Below, piece after piece: positions 30,601-40,174 of a DNA stretch of 60,402 bases (its first letter is position 1; each line of letters starts with the position of its first letter). The position numbers and the translations under genes are program-made. The notes under the pieces were generated by a model. That model saw nothing but the letters and a program-made list of their open reading frames with translations, was not told the origin of the DNA and did no database searches. This stretch comes from an uncultured Pelagibacteraceae bacterium (GTDB lineage Bacteria > Pseudomonadota > Alphaproteobacteria > Pelagibacterales > Pelagibacteraceae). The stretch covers positions 1 to 60,402 of the forward strand of contig CACGKR010000002.1 in NCBI GenBank assembly GCA_902573705.1, read 5' to 3'.

Positions 30601-32835
30601 TTAAAACAATGGATTGTTTTTAAAGAAATTCTTTAAAGGTATTGGTTTTTGTTCCAAAATATATCTATAAACGTTATAATTTTCTAGGACTCTTTGAACG
30701 TAATTTCTAGTCTCTTTAAATTTTATTAATTCGATCCAATCAACATAATTTATTTGTTTTTTTTGTGGGTCTTTATTTATTTTTTTCCAATACCTTACTC
30801 TTTTTGGACCAGCGTTATAAGCTGCAATAGCAAAAGGATATGCTCCATCATATTCCAAAATTAAACCTGCTATATAATGAGAACCTAGATTGATATTATA
30901 TTCAGGATCGGTTGTTAATCTAGATCTAGAATAAGGAAGCTTTGCTTGTTTTGCTACTAATTTAGCTGTGTAAGGCATCAATTGCATTAAACCTTTTGCA
31001 CCAGCATGACTATTTGCACTTAAGTCAAACTCACTTTCTTGTCTAATTATTGATAAAATAAATGCTGTTTCTGGAATTTTTCTACCATTTATATATTTTG
31101 GAGTACTTATAATTGGATAATTGAATCTATTATGAAATCTTTTTTCATAAGATGCAATTTTGGATATTTGTATAGCAAAGTCATATCGTTCAATATCTGT
31201 TGCAAGTTCAGCAGCTAGAATTTCACTTCCACTTTCAACATCATCATTAGCTAGATGTCTTAACATATGTTTAGCATATTTATCCTCATTTAATTCGTCT
31301 AATAAATAAATGATTTTAACAATTTTTTTTTCTTTAAAATAATCTCGGTATTCTTTTTTTACCTCCATGTCTTTTAAAAGTTCAAAATTTTTGTTAGGAT
31401 TTATTTCCATGAAGGCTAGTTGACCATAATAAGTTGTTAAATAACTTGATGCTTCTTCAAACCATTTTTGTGCTTGTTGATTATTATCTAATTTTTTATA
31501 GGTTCTTCCTAACCAATATGCACCACGAGCTACACTTATGGGATAACCAACACTATTATAAAATTTTTCAAAATGATCTTTTGCTAACAATGGATCATTT
31601 AAAAAGCTTAATGCAATCCAACCACTCATCCATTCAGCTGCTGCAAATTCAGGACCATCAGTCATTGCGTGATTACTAGAAATTTTATAAGCAAGTTCAT
31701 ATTTCTTTTTGTAAATTAAAGATCTTGAAATAATTTCTCTTTCAGTCCACCATTTTTCAGGTTTTACAAGATAATCTTTTGTATTTTTAATTTTCAATAA
31801 AATTTCAATAGAACTATCAACTCTTCCTCTTTTTCTTCTCCACTTTAATCTGTCATAGTTTAGTCCAGCATCATTTTTAAATTTACTAGGAACTTTTGAA
31901 ATAGCGTTATCAACACCATATGATTTACTCATTAATAATTGACGTGCATTATATAAAAGCTCATAGTCTTTTGGCAAATATCTTAACATTCTCTTTAAAT
32001 CCCAATATTTGTTATTCCAAGCAAGGTAATCTGCACGATCAATATAATCTTCTGCATTTAAATATTTTTTATATTTTTTTCTAAAAAATCTTAAATCCGT
32101 TTTTGTTAATTCTGCATTTATCCAACCTTCTTTGATTAATCTTATACCTTTTTCTTTATTTCCAGATAAGATAAAGCTTTCTCCAACTATCATTTTACCA
32201 TATCCACTTAAAGGTTCTGACTCACCATACCATTCAATAATTTTTTTTGGTGATACAGTACTTGTTGATAATTTATGTTCTGATAAATATTTAATTCTGC
32301 CAATTCTTGGATAATTTTCATTTCTATCTATAAAATTTTTATAATCATAAAAAGTGGCTTTATTTCCTTTGGTTAGTAAATGCCTCCATTGAATAAAGTT
32401 GTAAATTGACTTATCCTTTGCTTTTTTAGCAGTTTGAAGTGCGTCAGACCATTTAGCCTGCTTCATTTCTGAGATGGCCTTTCTAGCTAAATTAAAATCT
32501 TTCTTATTAAAATATTTTGATTTCTTTATATCCTTAACTATTGTTGATCCTGCAATAATGGGTTTTTTCTTTGGTAAAAGAAAAGAGACTAATTCTTCCT
32601 TTTTTTTAACAATAATTTCTTCTTTTGGTTTAATTTTGGTTTTTTTTATTGGTTTTGGAAGTGGTTTTAAAATATCTACGAGTAATTTTTTTTTGGTTTC
32701 TTCTTCTGATAGAGTTGGTTTTTTTAGAGGTAAAATTTCAGCAGATAAAGAGTTTAATGTCAAAATTGACAATAAGGATAAAACTATAAAAAATAAGAAT
32801 TTTTTATGCATAATCTTTATTATATGAATCAACAA
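30601..32835 (-). CDS. Soluble lytic murein transglycosylase (SLT domain, TPR-like N-terminal region)
   Basis: ILSIIRQESEFDLSANSHAGAKGLMQLMPYTAK, YNINLGSHYIAGLI, AYPFAIAAYNAGPKRVRYW, RNYVQRVLENYNVYR. Confidence 0.9.
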   Translation of the reverse strand: MLIHIIKIMHKKFLFFIVLSLLSILTLNSLSAEILPLKKPTLSEEETKKKLLVDILKPLPKPIKKTKIKPKEEIIVKKKEELVSFLLPKKKPIIAGSTIVKDIKKSKYFNKKDFNLARKAISEMKQAKWSDALQTAKKAKDKSIYNFIQWRHLLTKGNKATFYDYKNFIDRNENYPRIGRIKYLSEHKLSTSTVSPKKIIEWYGESEPLSGYGKMIVGESFILSGNKEKGIRLIKEGWINAELTKTDLRFFRKKYKKYLNAEDYIDRADYLAWNNKYWDLKRMLRYLPKDYELLYNARQLLMSKSYGVDNAISKVPSKFKNDAGLNYDRLKWRRKRGRVDSSIEILLKIKNTKDYLVKPEKWWTEREIISRSLIYKKKYELAYKISSNHAMTDGPEFAAAEWMSGWIALSFLNDPLLAKDHFEKFYNSVGYPISVARGAYWLGRTYKKLDNNQQAQKWFEEASSYLTTYYGQLAFMEINPNKNFELLKDMEVKKEYRDYFKEKKIVKIIYLLDELNEDKYAKHMLRHLANDDVESGSEILAAELATDIERYDFAIQISKIASYEKRFHNRFNYPIISTPKYINGRKIPETAFILSIIRQESEFDLSANSHAGAKGLMQLMPYTAKLVAKQAKLPYSRSRLTTDPEYNINLGSHYIAGLILEYDGAYPFAIAAYNAGPKRVRYWKKINKDPQKKQINYVDWIELIKFKETRNYVQRVLENYNVYRYILEQKPIPLKNFFKNNPLF
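30603..30621 (+). terminator. Candidate terminator after tRNA-Ser, overlapping the slt stop end
   Basis: Inverted repeat AAAACAA-TGGA-TTGTTTT followed by T; just downstream of the tRNA CCA and inside the last codons of the convergent transglycosylase gene. Confidence 0.35.
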
Positions 32836-32853
32836 TCTATGTTATAAGTATTT

Positions 32854-33735
32854 ATGTTTAAAGGTTCAAATGTTGCTTTAGTCACCCCATTTAAAAATAA
32901 TAAACTTGATGAAGAGTCTTACATTAAGTTGATTCATTTTCATATTGAAAATGGAACGAAAGGTCTAGTTCCGGCAGGTACTACAGGTGAATCACCAACT
33001 TTAAGCCATGATGAACATCAACGAGTGATAGATTTGTGTGTTAAGGAGAGTAAAGGAAAAGTACCAATTATAGCTGGGACCGGATCAAATTCTACTGAGG
33101 AAGCTATTTCTCTAACTTCGCATGCAGAAAAAATAGGTGCAGATGGAGCGCTAGTAGTTACACCATATTATAATAAGCCTACTCAAGAAGGTCTTTACCA
33201 GCACTATAAGTCAATTAATGATAAATGTGGAATACCTATAATTATATATAACATTCCGAGTAGATCTGTAATTGATATGAGTGTTGATACAATGGCGAGA
33301 CTTTATGAATTAAATAATATTGTTGGTGTTAAGGATGCAACAGGAGATCTTGAAAGAGTAAATCTTACATTAGAAAAATTAGGAAAAGAATTTATCCAAT
33401 TAACTGGCAATGATGAAAATGCTTTAGATTTCAACAGAAGAGGTGGGGTGGGCACAATAAGTGTAACAGCAAATATAGCACCAAAACTTTGTGCTGAATT
33501 TCAGAAATTTTCTTTAATAAAAGATGACAAATCTCAGTCTGAAGCTGAAAAATTAAATAAGATTTTATTACCCTTGCATGATGCAATGTTTGTTGAGAGT
33601 AATCCAAGTCCAGTTAAATATGCTGCAAAATTACTAAATCTATGTGAAGATGATGTAAGACTTCCAATGGTTCGTATTTCTGAAAATAATAAAGAAGTAG
33701 TTAAAAAAGCTTTGCAATCTGCAAAATTGATTTAA
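32854..33735 (+). CDS. dapA: 4-hydroxy-tetrahydrodipicolinate synthase
   Basis: [62 protein letters not shown]. Confidence 0.95.
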   Translation: MFKGSNVALVTPFKNNKLDEESYIKLIHFHIENGTKGLVPAGTTGESPTLSHDEHQRVIDLCVKESKGKVPIIAGTGSNSTEEAISLTSHAEKIGADGALVVTPYYNKPTQEGLYQHYKSINDKCGIPIIIYNIPSRSVIDMSVDTMARLYELNNIVGVKDATGDLERVNLTLEKLGKEFIQLTGNDENALDFNRRGGVGTISVTANIAPKLCAEFQKFSLIKDDKSQSEAEKLNKILLPLHDAMFVESNPSPVKYAAKLLNLCEDDVRLPMVRISENNKEVVKKALQSAKLI

Positions 33736-34205
33736 TGAATAGAAAAACCAATACTGGTTTTAAGATTATTTGCCTAAATAGAAAAGCAAGTTTTAATTAT
33801 TTTTTTGAAGATACCTTAGAAGCAGGTATTGTTTTAAAAGGTTCAGAAATCAAATCTATAAGGAACGGTAAAGTAAATATAGCAGATTCTTATGCTATAG
33901 AAAAAAAAGGAGAAATTATTTTGATAAATTCACACATATCTTCATACAAACAAGCTAGTTATTCAAATCATAAACCATTAGATGAAAGAAAGCTTCTTCT
34001 TAACAAAAGAGAAATAAATAAACTAATCGGAAAAATGCAAAGAGATGGCTTTACAATAGTTCCTACAAAGATGTACTTTAAAAATGGAAAGGCTAAAATT
34101 GAGCTAGCTATTGCTAAAGGAAAAAAACAATATGATAAAAGAGCTGTAAAGAAAAGAAAGGACTGGGAACGTGACAGGTCAAGATATATTAGAAAATCAA
34201 GCTAA
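33735..34205 (+). CDS. smpB: SsrA-binding protein
   Basis: [63 protein letters not shown]. Confidence 0.95.
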   Translation: MNRKTNTGFKIICLNRKASFNYFFEDTLEAGIVLKGSEIKSIRNGKVNIADSYAIEKKGEIILINSHISSYKQASYSNHKPLDERKLLLNKREINKLIGKMQRDGFTIVPTKMYFKNGKAKIELAIAKGKKQYDKRAVKKRKDWERDRSRYIRKSS

Positions 34206-34683
34206 ATCTATTTATTTAGCAATAGGATCAAATTTAGGAAATAGATTTGAAAATATTGAAAAAGCTAAGTTTAAATTATCTCAAAATAAAATAAGAATTT
34301 TAAGATCATCAAGCTATTATGAAAGCTTATCTTGGCCAAATCCCAAAAGTCCTAAATTTTTAAATATAGTTTTAAATGTGAAAACTGATTTAAGGCCGTT
34401 AAAACTATTAAGCAAATGTAAAGAAATCGAAATTGATCTTGGCAGGAAAAAAATGAAAAAAAATTCTCCTCGAGAATGTGATATTGATATAATTGACTAT
34501 TTAAATAAAGAAATCTCTGGAAAAATCATTTTACCACACCCCAGAATGCATTTGAGAAATTTTGTACTTTTGCCATTATTTGAGATAAATAAGAATTGGA
34601 TGCATCCAATATCTAAACAGCATATAAAATATCTTATTTTTTCATTACCAAATAGAGACATTAGATCTATTAAACAAATTTAA
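34171..34683 (+). CDS. folK: 2-amino-4-hydroxy-6-hydroxymethyldihydropteridine pyrophosphokinase
   Basis: [56 protein letters not shown]; overlaps smpB by 35 nt if the ATG at 34171 is used. Confidence 0.9.
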   Translation: MTGQDILENQAKSIYLAIGSNLGNRFENIEKAKFKLSQNKIRILRSSSYYESLSWPNPKSPKFLNIVLNVKTDLRPLKLLSKCKEIEIDLGRKKMKKNSPRECDIDIIDYLNKEISGKIILPHPRMHLRNFVLLPLFEINKNWMHPISKQHIKYLIFSLPNRDIRSIKQI

Positions 34684-34702
34684 TTTAATGGTATAGTGGA
34701 GT

Positions 34703-36448
34703 ATGCTTAATTCTGAAGATTTAATAAATAAGGTAAAAACTTATAATAAGTTTTTAAATCCAGAAAAATTAAATAAAGCTTATGATTTCGCTGTTAAAGC
34801 TCATAGCAATCAAAAAAGAGCTTCAGGAGACCCTTATTCAGTTCATCCAATTGAAGTTGCAAATATTCTTACAGATTTAAAATTAGATAGTGCAACTATA
34901 ACAACTGGATTATTGCACGATACAATAGAAGATACTTATGCTACTTACGAGACAATAAGAGGAGAATTTGGAGATGAGGTAGCAGATTTGGTTGATGGTG
35001 TCACTAAAATTTCTGTTTTAGAAAATACAGCCACCATTAATTCAAAAGCTGAAAATTTTAGAAAATTAATTTTAGCTACATCAAAAGATATAAGAGTTTT
35101 ATTAGTTAAAATTGCTGATCGATTACACAATATGCGAACAATTAAAGCTATTGATAAAGAGGACAAAAGAAAGAGAATTGCACAAGAGACAATGGAAATC
35201 TACGCTCCATTAGCAGATAGAATGGGGATGCACAGAATTAGAGATGAGCTTGAGGATTTATCATTTGATATTCTTAATAATGAAGCGAGAAAATTAATAC
35301 AAAAAAGACTCGACGAAATTAAACTCGACAAAAAAGATATTTTTAAGATATTATCTAATGAATTTAAACATTTACTAACTAAAAATAAGATTAAATCAGA
35401 AATTTATGGAAGAGAAAAAACACCATTTTCAATTTGGAGAAAAGTTCAAAAGAAAAGAGTTTCACTTGAACAAATAACTGACATTATCGGTTTTAGAATA
35501 ACTTTAGAAAGTATTGACGATTGTTACAAAACACTAGGCATAATTCATAAAGAATATAATTGTATCCCTGGAAAGTTTAAAGACTATATATCATCAGCCA
35601 AAATAAATGGTTATAAGTCTATCCATACATCTGTTATTGGGTCTAATAAAAAACCAATTGAGATTCAGATAAGAACAAAAGATATGCATGAATTTGCTGA
35701 GAGAGGAATTGCATCTCATTGGCAATACAAATCTTCCGAAAAATTTAAATCATTGACATGGAAAGAGTATGATTGGTTAAAAGATTTAGTTGAAATCATA
35801 GAAAAAAACGAGAATCCTGAGCATTCTTATGAATATACGAAACTACAAATGTTTCAGGAAAATGTTTTTTGTTTTACACCAAAGGGATCAGTTATAAAAT
35901 TACCTAAAGATGCTACGCCTATAGATTTTGCTTATGCAGTTCATACTAAAATTGGTGATAATGCCATTGGATGTGAAATAAATGGAAATAAAAGCGAACT
36001 TCAAACTATTTTAAGAAATGGTGATAGCGTTAATATCATTACTTCAAAAAATCAATCACCATCTTTGCATTGGATACCTATAACTAAAACTGGAAAAGCA
36101 AGAGCAGCTATAAGAAGATATTGGCATGATAGAGGTGAAAAAAAAGAGAGTAAAATTAAGAAATACAACACTACATTATGGATTTCTTTGCCAGATAGAC
36201 CTGGTCAATTAGGTAATGTAAGTTCGTTGATAGGTGAACATAAACTAAACATTTCAAATCTTGTGATGGCAGGAAAAAACCCTAATTATATCAATTTTAA
36301 ATTTCAACTAATAATAAAAGATCTTAAAAATTTTACTAATTTTATTGCAGAGCTTAAACAAAAAGGTATAAAATTTAAGATAATAAGACACGAAGATAAA
36401 CGAAATGCTTTCACACAAAAAATCCTTAGATATTTTAAAAAAAACTAA
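34703..36448 (+). CDS. Short RelA/SpoT-family (p)ppGpp synthetase/hydrolase, 581 aa
   Basis: HD hydrolase HDTIEDT, synthetase SIWRKVQKKRVSLEQITDIIGFRI..NGYKSIHT..IEIQIRT, TGS region FCFTPKGSVIKLPKDATPIDFAYAVHTKIG, C-terminal ACT. Confidence 0.93.
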   Translation: MLNSEDLINKVKTYNKFLNPEKLNKAYDFAVKAHSNQKRASGDPYSVHPIEVANILTDLKLDSATITTGLLHDTIEDTYATYETIRGEFGDEVADLVDGVTKISVLENTATINSKAENFRKLILATSKDIRVLLVKIADRLHNMRTIKAIDKEDKRKRIAQETMEIYAPLADRMGMHRIRDELEDLSFDILNNEARKLIQKRLDEIKLDKKDIFKILSNEFKHLLTKNKIKSEIYGREKTPFSIWRKVQKKRVSLEQITDIIGFRITLESIDDCYKTLGIIHKEYNCIPGKFKDYISSAKINGYKSIHTSVIGSNKKPIEIQIRTKDMHEFAERGIASHWQYKSSEKFKSLTWKEYDWLKDLVEIIEKNENPEHSYEYTKLQMFQENVFCFTPKGSVIKLPKDATPIDFAYAVHTKIGDNAIGCEINGNKSELQTILRNGDSVNIITSKNQSPSLHWIPITKTGKARAAIRRYWHDRGEKKESKIKKYNTTLWISLPDRPGQLGNVSSLIGEHKLNISNLVMAGKNPNYINFKFQLIIKDLKNFTNFIAELKQKGIKFKIIRHEDKRNAFTQKILRYFKKN

Positions 36449-36992
36449 CGCATTATTAGAGGGTCATTTCATTTTGTCATCTGGATTACACTCATCCAAA
36501 TATATCCAATGTGCGAAATTATTGAGTTTTCCCCACATAGCGAAAAAGATTTGCAAATCATTAGCAAGCAAAATTAAAAAAAACTTTAATAAAATTGATC
36601 TAATTTTAGCTCCAGCTATGGGTGGAATCATCATAGGTTATGAAATTGGAAAAATTTTGAGAAAAGAAACAATTTTTTGTGAGAGAGTTTTAGGTAAGTT
36701 TGCTTTAAGAAGAGGTTTTAAAATTAAAAAGGGGTCTAGAGTTTTAGTTATTGAAGATGTTATCACTACAGGAAAATCAAGTATGGAATGTGTTAAATTG
36801 ATAAAAAAAAATAAAGCTAAATTATTAGGTTTTGCATCAATTATTGATAGATCGAACAAAAAAAATCTTAAAATAAAAAATAAGATTATTTCTCAGATAA
36901 AGATAGATGTTCCTAGTTATAAGAAAACAAATTTGCCAAAAGATCTGAAATTATTACCAATTACCATTCCTGGAAGTAGATTTATTAAGTGA
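36405..36992 (+). CDS. pyrE: Orotate phosphoribosyltransferase
   Basis: ALLEGHFILSSGLHSSKYIQCAKLL; VLVIEDVITTGKSSMECV PRPP motif; 44-nt overlap with rel. Confidence 0.94.
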   Translation: MLSHKKSLDILKKTNALLEGHFILSSGLHSSKYIQCAKLLSFPHIAKKICKSLASKIKKNFNKIDLILAPAMGGIIIGYEIGKILRKETIFCERVLGKFALRRGFKIKKGSRVLVIEDVITTGKSSMECVKLIKKNKAKLLGFASIIDRSNKKNLKIKNKIISQIKIDVPSYKKTNLPKDLKLLPITIPGSRFIK

Positions 36993-37708
36993 AACGTTTA
37001 GGTGTTAATATAGATCATGTTGCCACATTAAGAAATGCGCGAGGTGAATTACATCCAAATCCTCTTTATGCAGCTAAATTTGTTAAAAAAGCTGGAGCAG
37101 ATTCAATAACAATTCACTTAAGAGAAGACAGAAGACATATTAATGATTTAGACGCTAAAAAAATTTGTTCAATAAAAAATCTTCTAGTTAATTTAGAAAT
37201 ATCCACAAATTCAAAAATTGTTGAGATAGCTCTTAAACTAAAACCAGATTTTATATGTATAGTTCCAGAAAACAGAAAAGAAATTACAACTGAAGGTGGT
37301 TTGGATTTAAAAAAAAATAAAGATAAAATTAAAAAGATAATATCTAAATTTGCCAAAAAAAGAATTAGAACTAGCTTATTTATCAATCCATCTTTAAATG
37401 ACATAAGAATAGCTAATGAAATAAAAACAGACTGCATTGAGATTCATACCGGTCATTTAGCAAACTTAGTTAAATCTGGAAGAAACTTTTCAAAAGAATT
37501 AGTAAGAGTTAAAAAAAGCTCAAAATTAGCAAATAATCTCGGTATAGAGGTTCATGCTGGTCATGGGTTAGATTACAAAACTACAAAATTATTAACTAAA
37601 ATTAATGAAATCCAAGAATTTAATATAGGACATTTTTTAATAGGTGAATCTGTTTTTTACGGTTTGAATAAAATTATAAATAATTTTAAGAAAATTATAA
37701 AAGTTTAA
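36989..37708 (+). CDS. pdxJ: Pyridoxine 5'-phosphate synthase
   Basis: LGVNIDHVATLRNARGELHPNPLYAA, ITIHLREDRRHI, EVHAGHGLDY, NIGHFLIGES. Confidence 0.96.
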   Translation: MKRLGVNIDHVATLRNARGELHPNPLYAAKFVKKAGADSITIHLREDRRHINDLDAKKICSIKNLLVNLEISTNSKIVEIALKLKPDFICIVPENRKEITTEGGLDLKKNKDKIKKIISKFAKKRIRTSLFINPSLNDIRIANEIKTDCIEIHTGHLANLVKSGRNFSKELVRVKKSSKLANNLGIEVHAGHGLDYKTTKLLTKINEIQEFNIGHFLIGESVFYGLNKIINNFKKIIKV

Positions 37709-37709
37709 G

Positions 37710-38096
37710 ATGAAAATTTTGGGTATAGGCGTAGATATTGTTCATAATAAGAGAATCAAAAATTTAATAAAAAATAATAATTTTTTAATTAGAACATTTG
37801 GAAAAAAAGAAATTGAAATCTCAAAAAAATTTTTTGATAAAACAAATTATTTTGCTAAAAGATTTTCAGCCAAAGAGGCTTTTGTTAAGGCTTTAGGTAT
37901 TGGTTTTAGATATAATCTCAATTTTAAAGATGTTCAAATTTTAAATAATAAATTAGGAAAACCATATTTTTTAAAAACAAAAAAAATTGATGATATTATT
38001 TTTAAAAAATTTAAAATTAAAAAATATAATTTATTTCTATCAATATCAGACGAAAAGGATTATTCAGTATCATTCACAATTTTAAAGGTTCAATAA
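37710..38096 (+). CDS. acpS: Holo-[acyl-carrier-protein] synthase
   Basis: ILGIGVDIVHNKRI, YFAKRFSAKEAFVKALG, LGKPYF, LSISDEKDYSVSF. Confidence 0.94.
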   Translation: MKILGIGVDIVHNKRIKNLIKNNNFLIRTFGKKEIEISKKFFDKTNYFAKRFSAKEAFVKALGIGFRYNLNFKDVQILNNKLGKPYFLKTKKIDDIIFKKFKIKKYNLFLSISDEKDYSVSFTILKVQ

Positions 38097-38830
38097 TGTT
38101 TACTAAAAAATTTTTTATAGAAAACACTAAAACATTATTTTATGCACTAATAATAGCAATTATTATTAGATCAATCTTTATACAGCCATTCTACATTCCA
38201 TCCTCATCTATGGAGCCCAATTTACTCGTTGGTGATAGACTTTTTGTTACAAAATATTCTTATGGTTATAGTAAGCACTCTTTTCCTTTCAGCCCCCCTT
38301 TTTTTCAGGGTAGAATCTTACAAAATAAACCAAAGAGAGGTGATGTTGTTGTTTTTAAAACCCCCGCAGATAATAGGACTGATTATATCAAAAGATTAAT
38401 TGGTCTTCCAGGTGATCAAATTCAATTTATTGACTCAAATTTATATGTAAACAACAGTGAAATATTAAAATCTAAATTAAAAAATAAAAAAAAAATTTTT
38501 TGTGGTGAAAATGAATTTGACACTTTTCTTTTTGAAGAGTCTATATCAGAAAAAAAAAAGCATTTGACTGTATACTCAAAAAAAAATAGTTATCAAAATT
38601 CAGACCCATTCATAGTTCCCGATAAACATTATTTTTTTTTAGGTGATAATAGAGATTGTTCTAAAGATAGTAGATTTTTAACAAGTGTTGGATATGTTCA
38701 TGAAGATAATCTAGTAGGGAAAGCTCAATTCATTTTTTTTTCATCAGATAAATCTTTCGGAAGTATTTTATATTTTTGGAAGTGGAACAAATCTATAAGA
38801 TTAGACAGATTCTTTAAAAAGATTAAATAA
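38096..38830 (+). CDS. lepB: Signal peptidase I
   Basis: YIPSSSMEPNLLVGDRLFVTKYSYG, RGDVVVFKTP..DYIKRLIGLPGDQI, YFFLGDNRDCSKDSR. Confidence 0.95.
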   Translation: MFTKKFFIENTKTLFYALIIAIIIRSIFIQPFYIPSSSMEPNLLVGDRLFVTKYSYGYSKHSFPFSPPFFQGRILQNKPKRGDVVVFKTPADNRTDYIKRLIGLPGDQIQFIDSNLYVNNSEILKSKLKNKKKIFCGENEFDTFLFEESISEKKKHLTVYSKKNSYQNSDPFIVPDKHYFFLGDNRDCSKDSRFLTSVGYVHEDNLVGKAQFIFFSSDKSFGSILYFWKWNKSIRLDRFFKKIK

Positions 38831-39492
38831 TGAAAATAGATTATTTTAATTTAGAAAAAAAAATTGAGATTTCATTTAAAAATAAAGATTTATTAATTAG
38901 ATCACTTACACACAAAAGTTTTGATAAAAAAAAAAATAATGAAAAAATGGAATTCTTAGGTGATAGGGTTCTAGGTTTAGTTATGGCAAAAAAACTTTTA
39001 GAAATTTATCCAAATGAAAAAGAAGGTGTATTGGATAAAAAATTCGCATCATTGGTGAATAAAAAAACTTGTTTAGAAATAGCCAAAAAATTAGAATTAG
39101 AAAAATTTATCCTGACTTTTAATGTTAAAAAAAAAAATAATATGATTGAAGATAAAGTTTTAGCAGATAGTTGTGAAGCTTTAATTGGTTCTATATATCT
39201 TGAAAAAGGGTTTTCAATTGTTGAAAAATTTATTTTGAGTCAATGGTCTAAACACATCAAAGATAGTGTTGTTACCAAAGTTGATGCTAAAACAACATTG
39301 CAGGAACTCTCTTTAAAAAAATTTAAAAAATTACCTATTTATAAATTGATTTCTAATACAGGACCAAAACATAAACCTATTTTTAAAGTTGGAGTAAAAT
39401 TATCTGATACTAAATTTTATGTTTCTAAAGGTAAATCAAAAAAAGATGCAGAACAAAATGCAGCCATTTTATGCTTAAATAATATTCGTTAA
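38830..39492 (+). CDS. rnc: Ribonuclease III
   Basis: LTHKSFD, NEKMEFLGDRVLGLVMAK, LADSCEALIGSIYLEKG, C-terminal dsRBD. Confidence 0.95.
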   Translation: MKIDYFNLEKKIEISFKNKDLLIRSLTHKSFDKKKNNEKMEFLGDRVLGLVMAKKLLEIYPNEKEGVLDKKFASLVNKKTCLEIAKKLELEKFILTFNVKKKNNMIEDKVLADSCEALIGSIYLEKGFSIVEKFILSQWSKHIKDSVVTKVDAKTTLQELSLKKFKKLPIYKLISNTGPKHKPIFKVGVKLSDTKFYVSKGKSKKDAEQNAAILCLNNIR

Positions 39493-39493
39493 A

Positions 39494-40174
39494 ATGAATT
39501 GGGATGATTCAGGTTTTCTGCTTACAAAAAATAGATATAGTGAAAATTCTATAATTTCTGAAGTTTATACTAAAAATCACGGAAAAGTTTCTGGTATTAT
39601 TTTTGGAGGAACCTCAAAAAAAATAAAAAATTATCTTCAAATTGGTAATCAAATTTATATTAATTACATATCAAAATCTGATAATAAGCTTGGGTATTTT
39701 AAAGTTGAAATACAAAAAGCCTTATCTCCATTTTATTTTGATAATAATCAAAAGTTGTCATGTATTACATCTGCAATGCATTTAATAAAATTGCTAACAG
39801 CCGATTTTCAAAAAAATGAAGCTGTTTTTTTTTTAATTGAAGATTTTTTTAAATTTTTAAAATCAGATAATTGGATTAAAAATTATATTTATTGGGAATT
39901 AAATCTGCTCAAGATTTTAGGTTACGATTTAGAAATTAAAAATTTAGTTGATAAGAAATTAATTGGGAACCAATTACAATACATTTCAAAATCAAATATT
40001 GATAAAAAAGTTATTCCAAATTTTCTAATTGATAAAAATAATAATAAAGAAAAACTTGAAAACTTATTAGATGGTTTGAAACTTGTGGGTGATTATTTAG
40101 ATAAAACAATATTAAAACCTAATAATCTTAATCAACCTTTAAGCAGACAGCATTTCATTAATAGTTTAAGATAA
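39494..40174 (+). CDS. recO: DNA repair protein RecO
   Basis: DSGFLLTKNRYSENSIISEVYTKNHGKVSGIIFG; follows rnc. Confidence 0.88.
   Translation: MNWDDSGFLLTKNRYSENSIISEVYTKNHGKVSGIIFGGTSKKIKNYLQIGNQIYINYISKSDNKLGYFKVEIQKALSPFYFDNNQKLSCITSAMHLIKLLTADFQKNEAVFFLIEDFFKFLKSDNWIKNYIYWELNLLKILGYDLEIKNLVDKKLIGNQLQYISKSNIDKKVIPNFLIDKNNNKEKLENLLDGLKLVGDYLDKTILKPNNLNQPLSRQHFINSLR

Noticed and set aside
32474-32827. 117-aa plus-strand ORF antisense to the transglycosylase N-terminus
   Set aside because: Low-complexity hydrophobic antisense of Lys/Ile-rich coding sequence.
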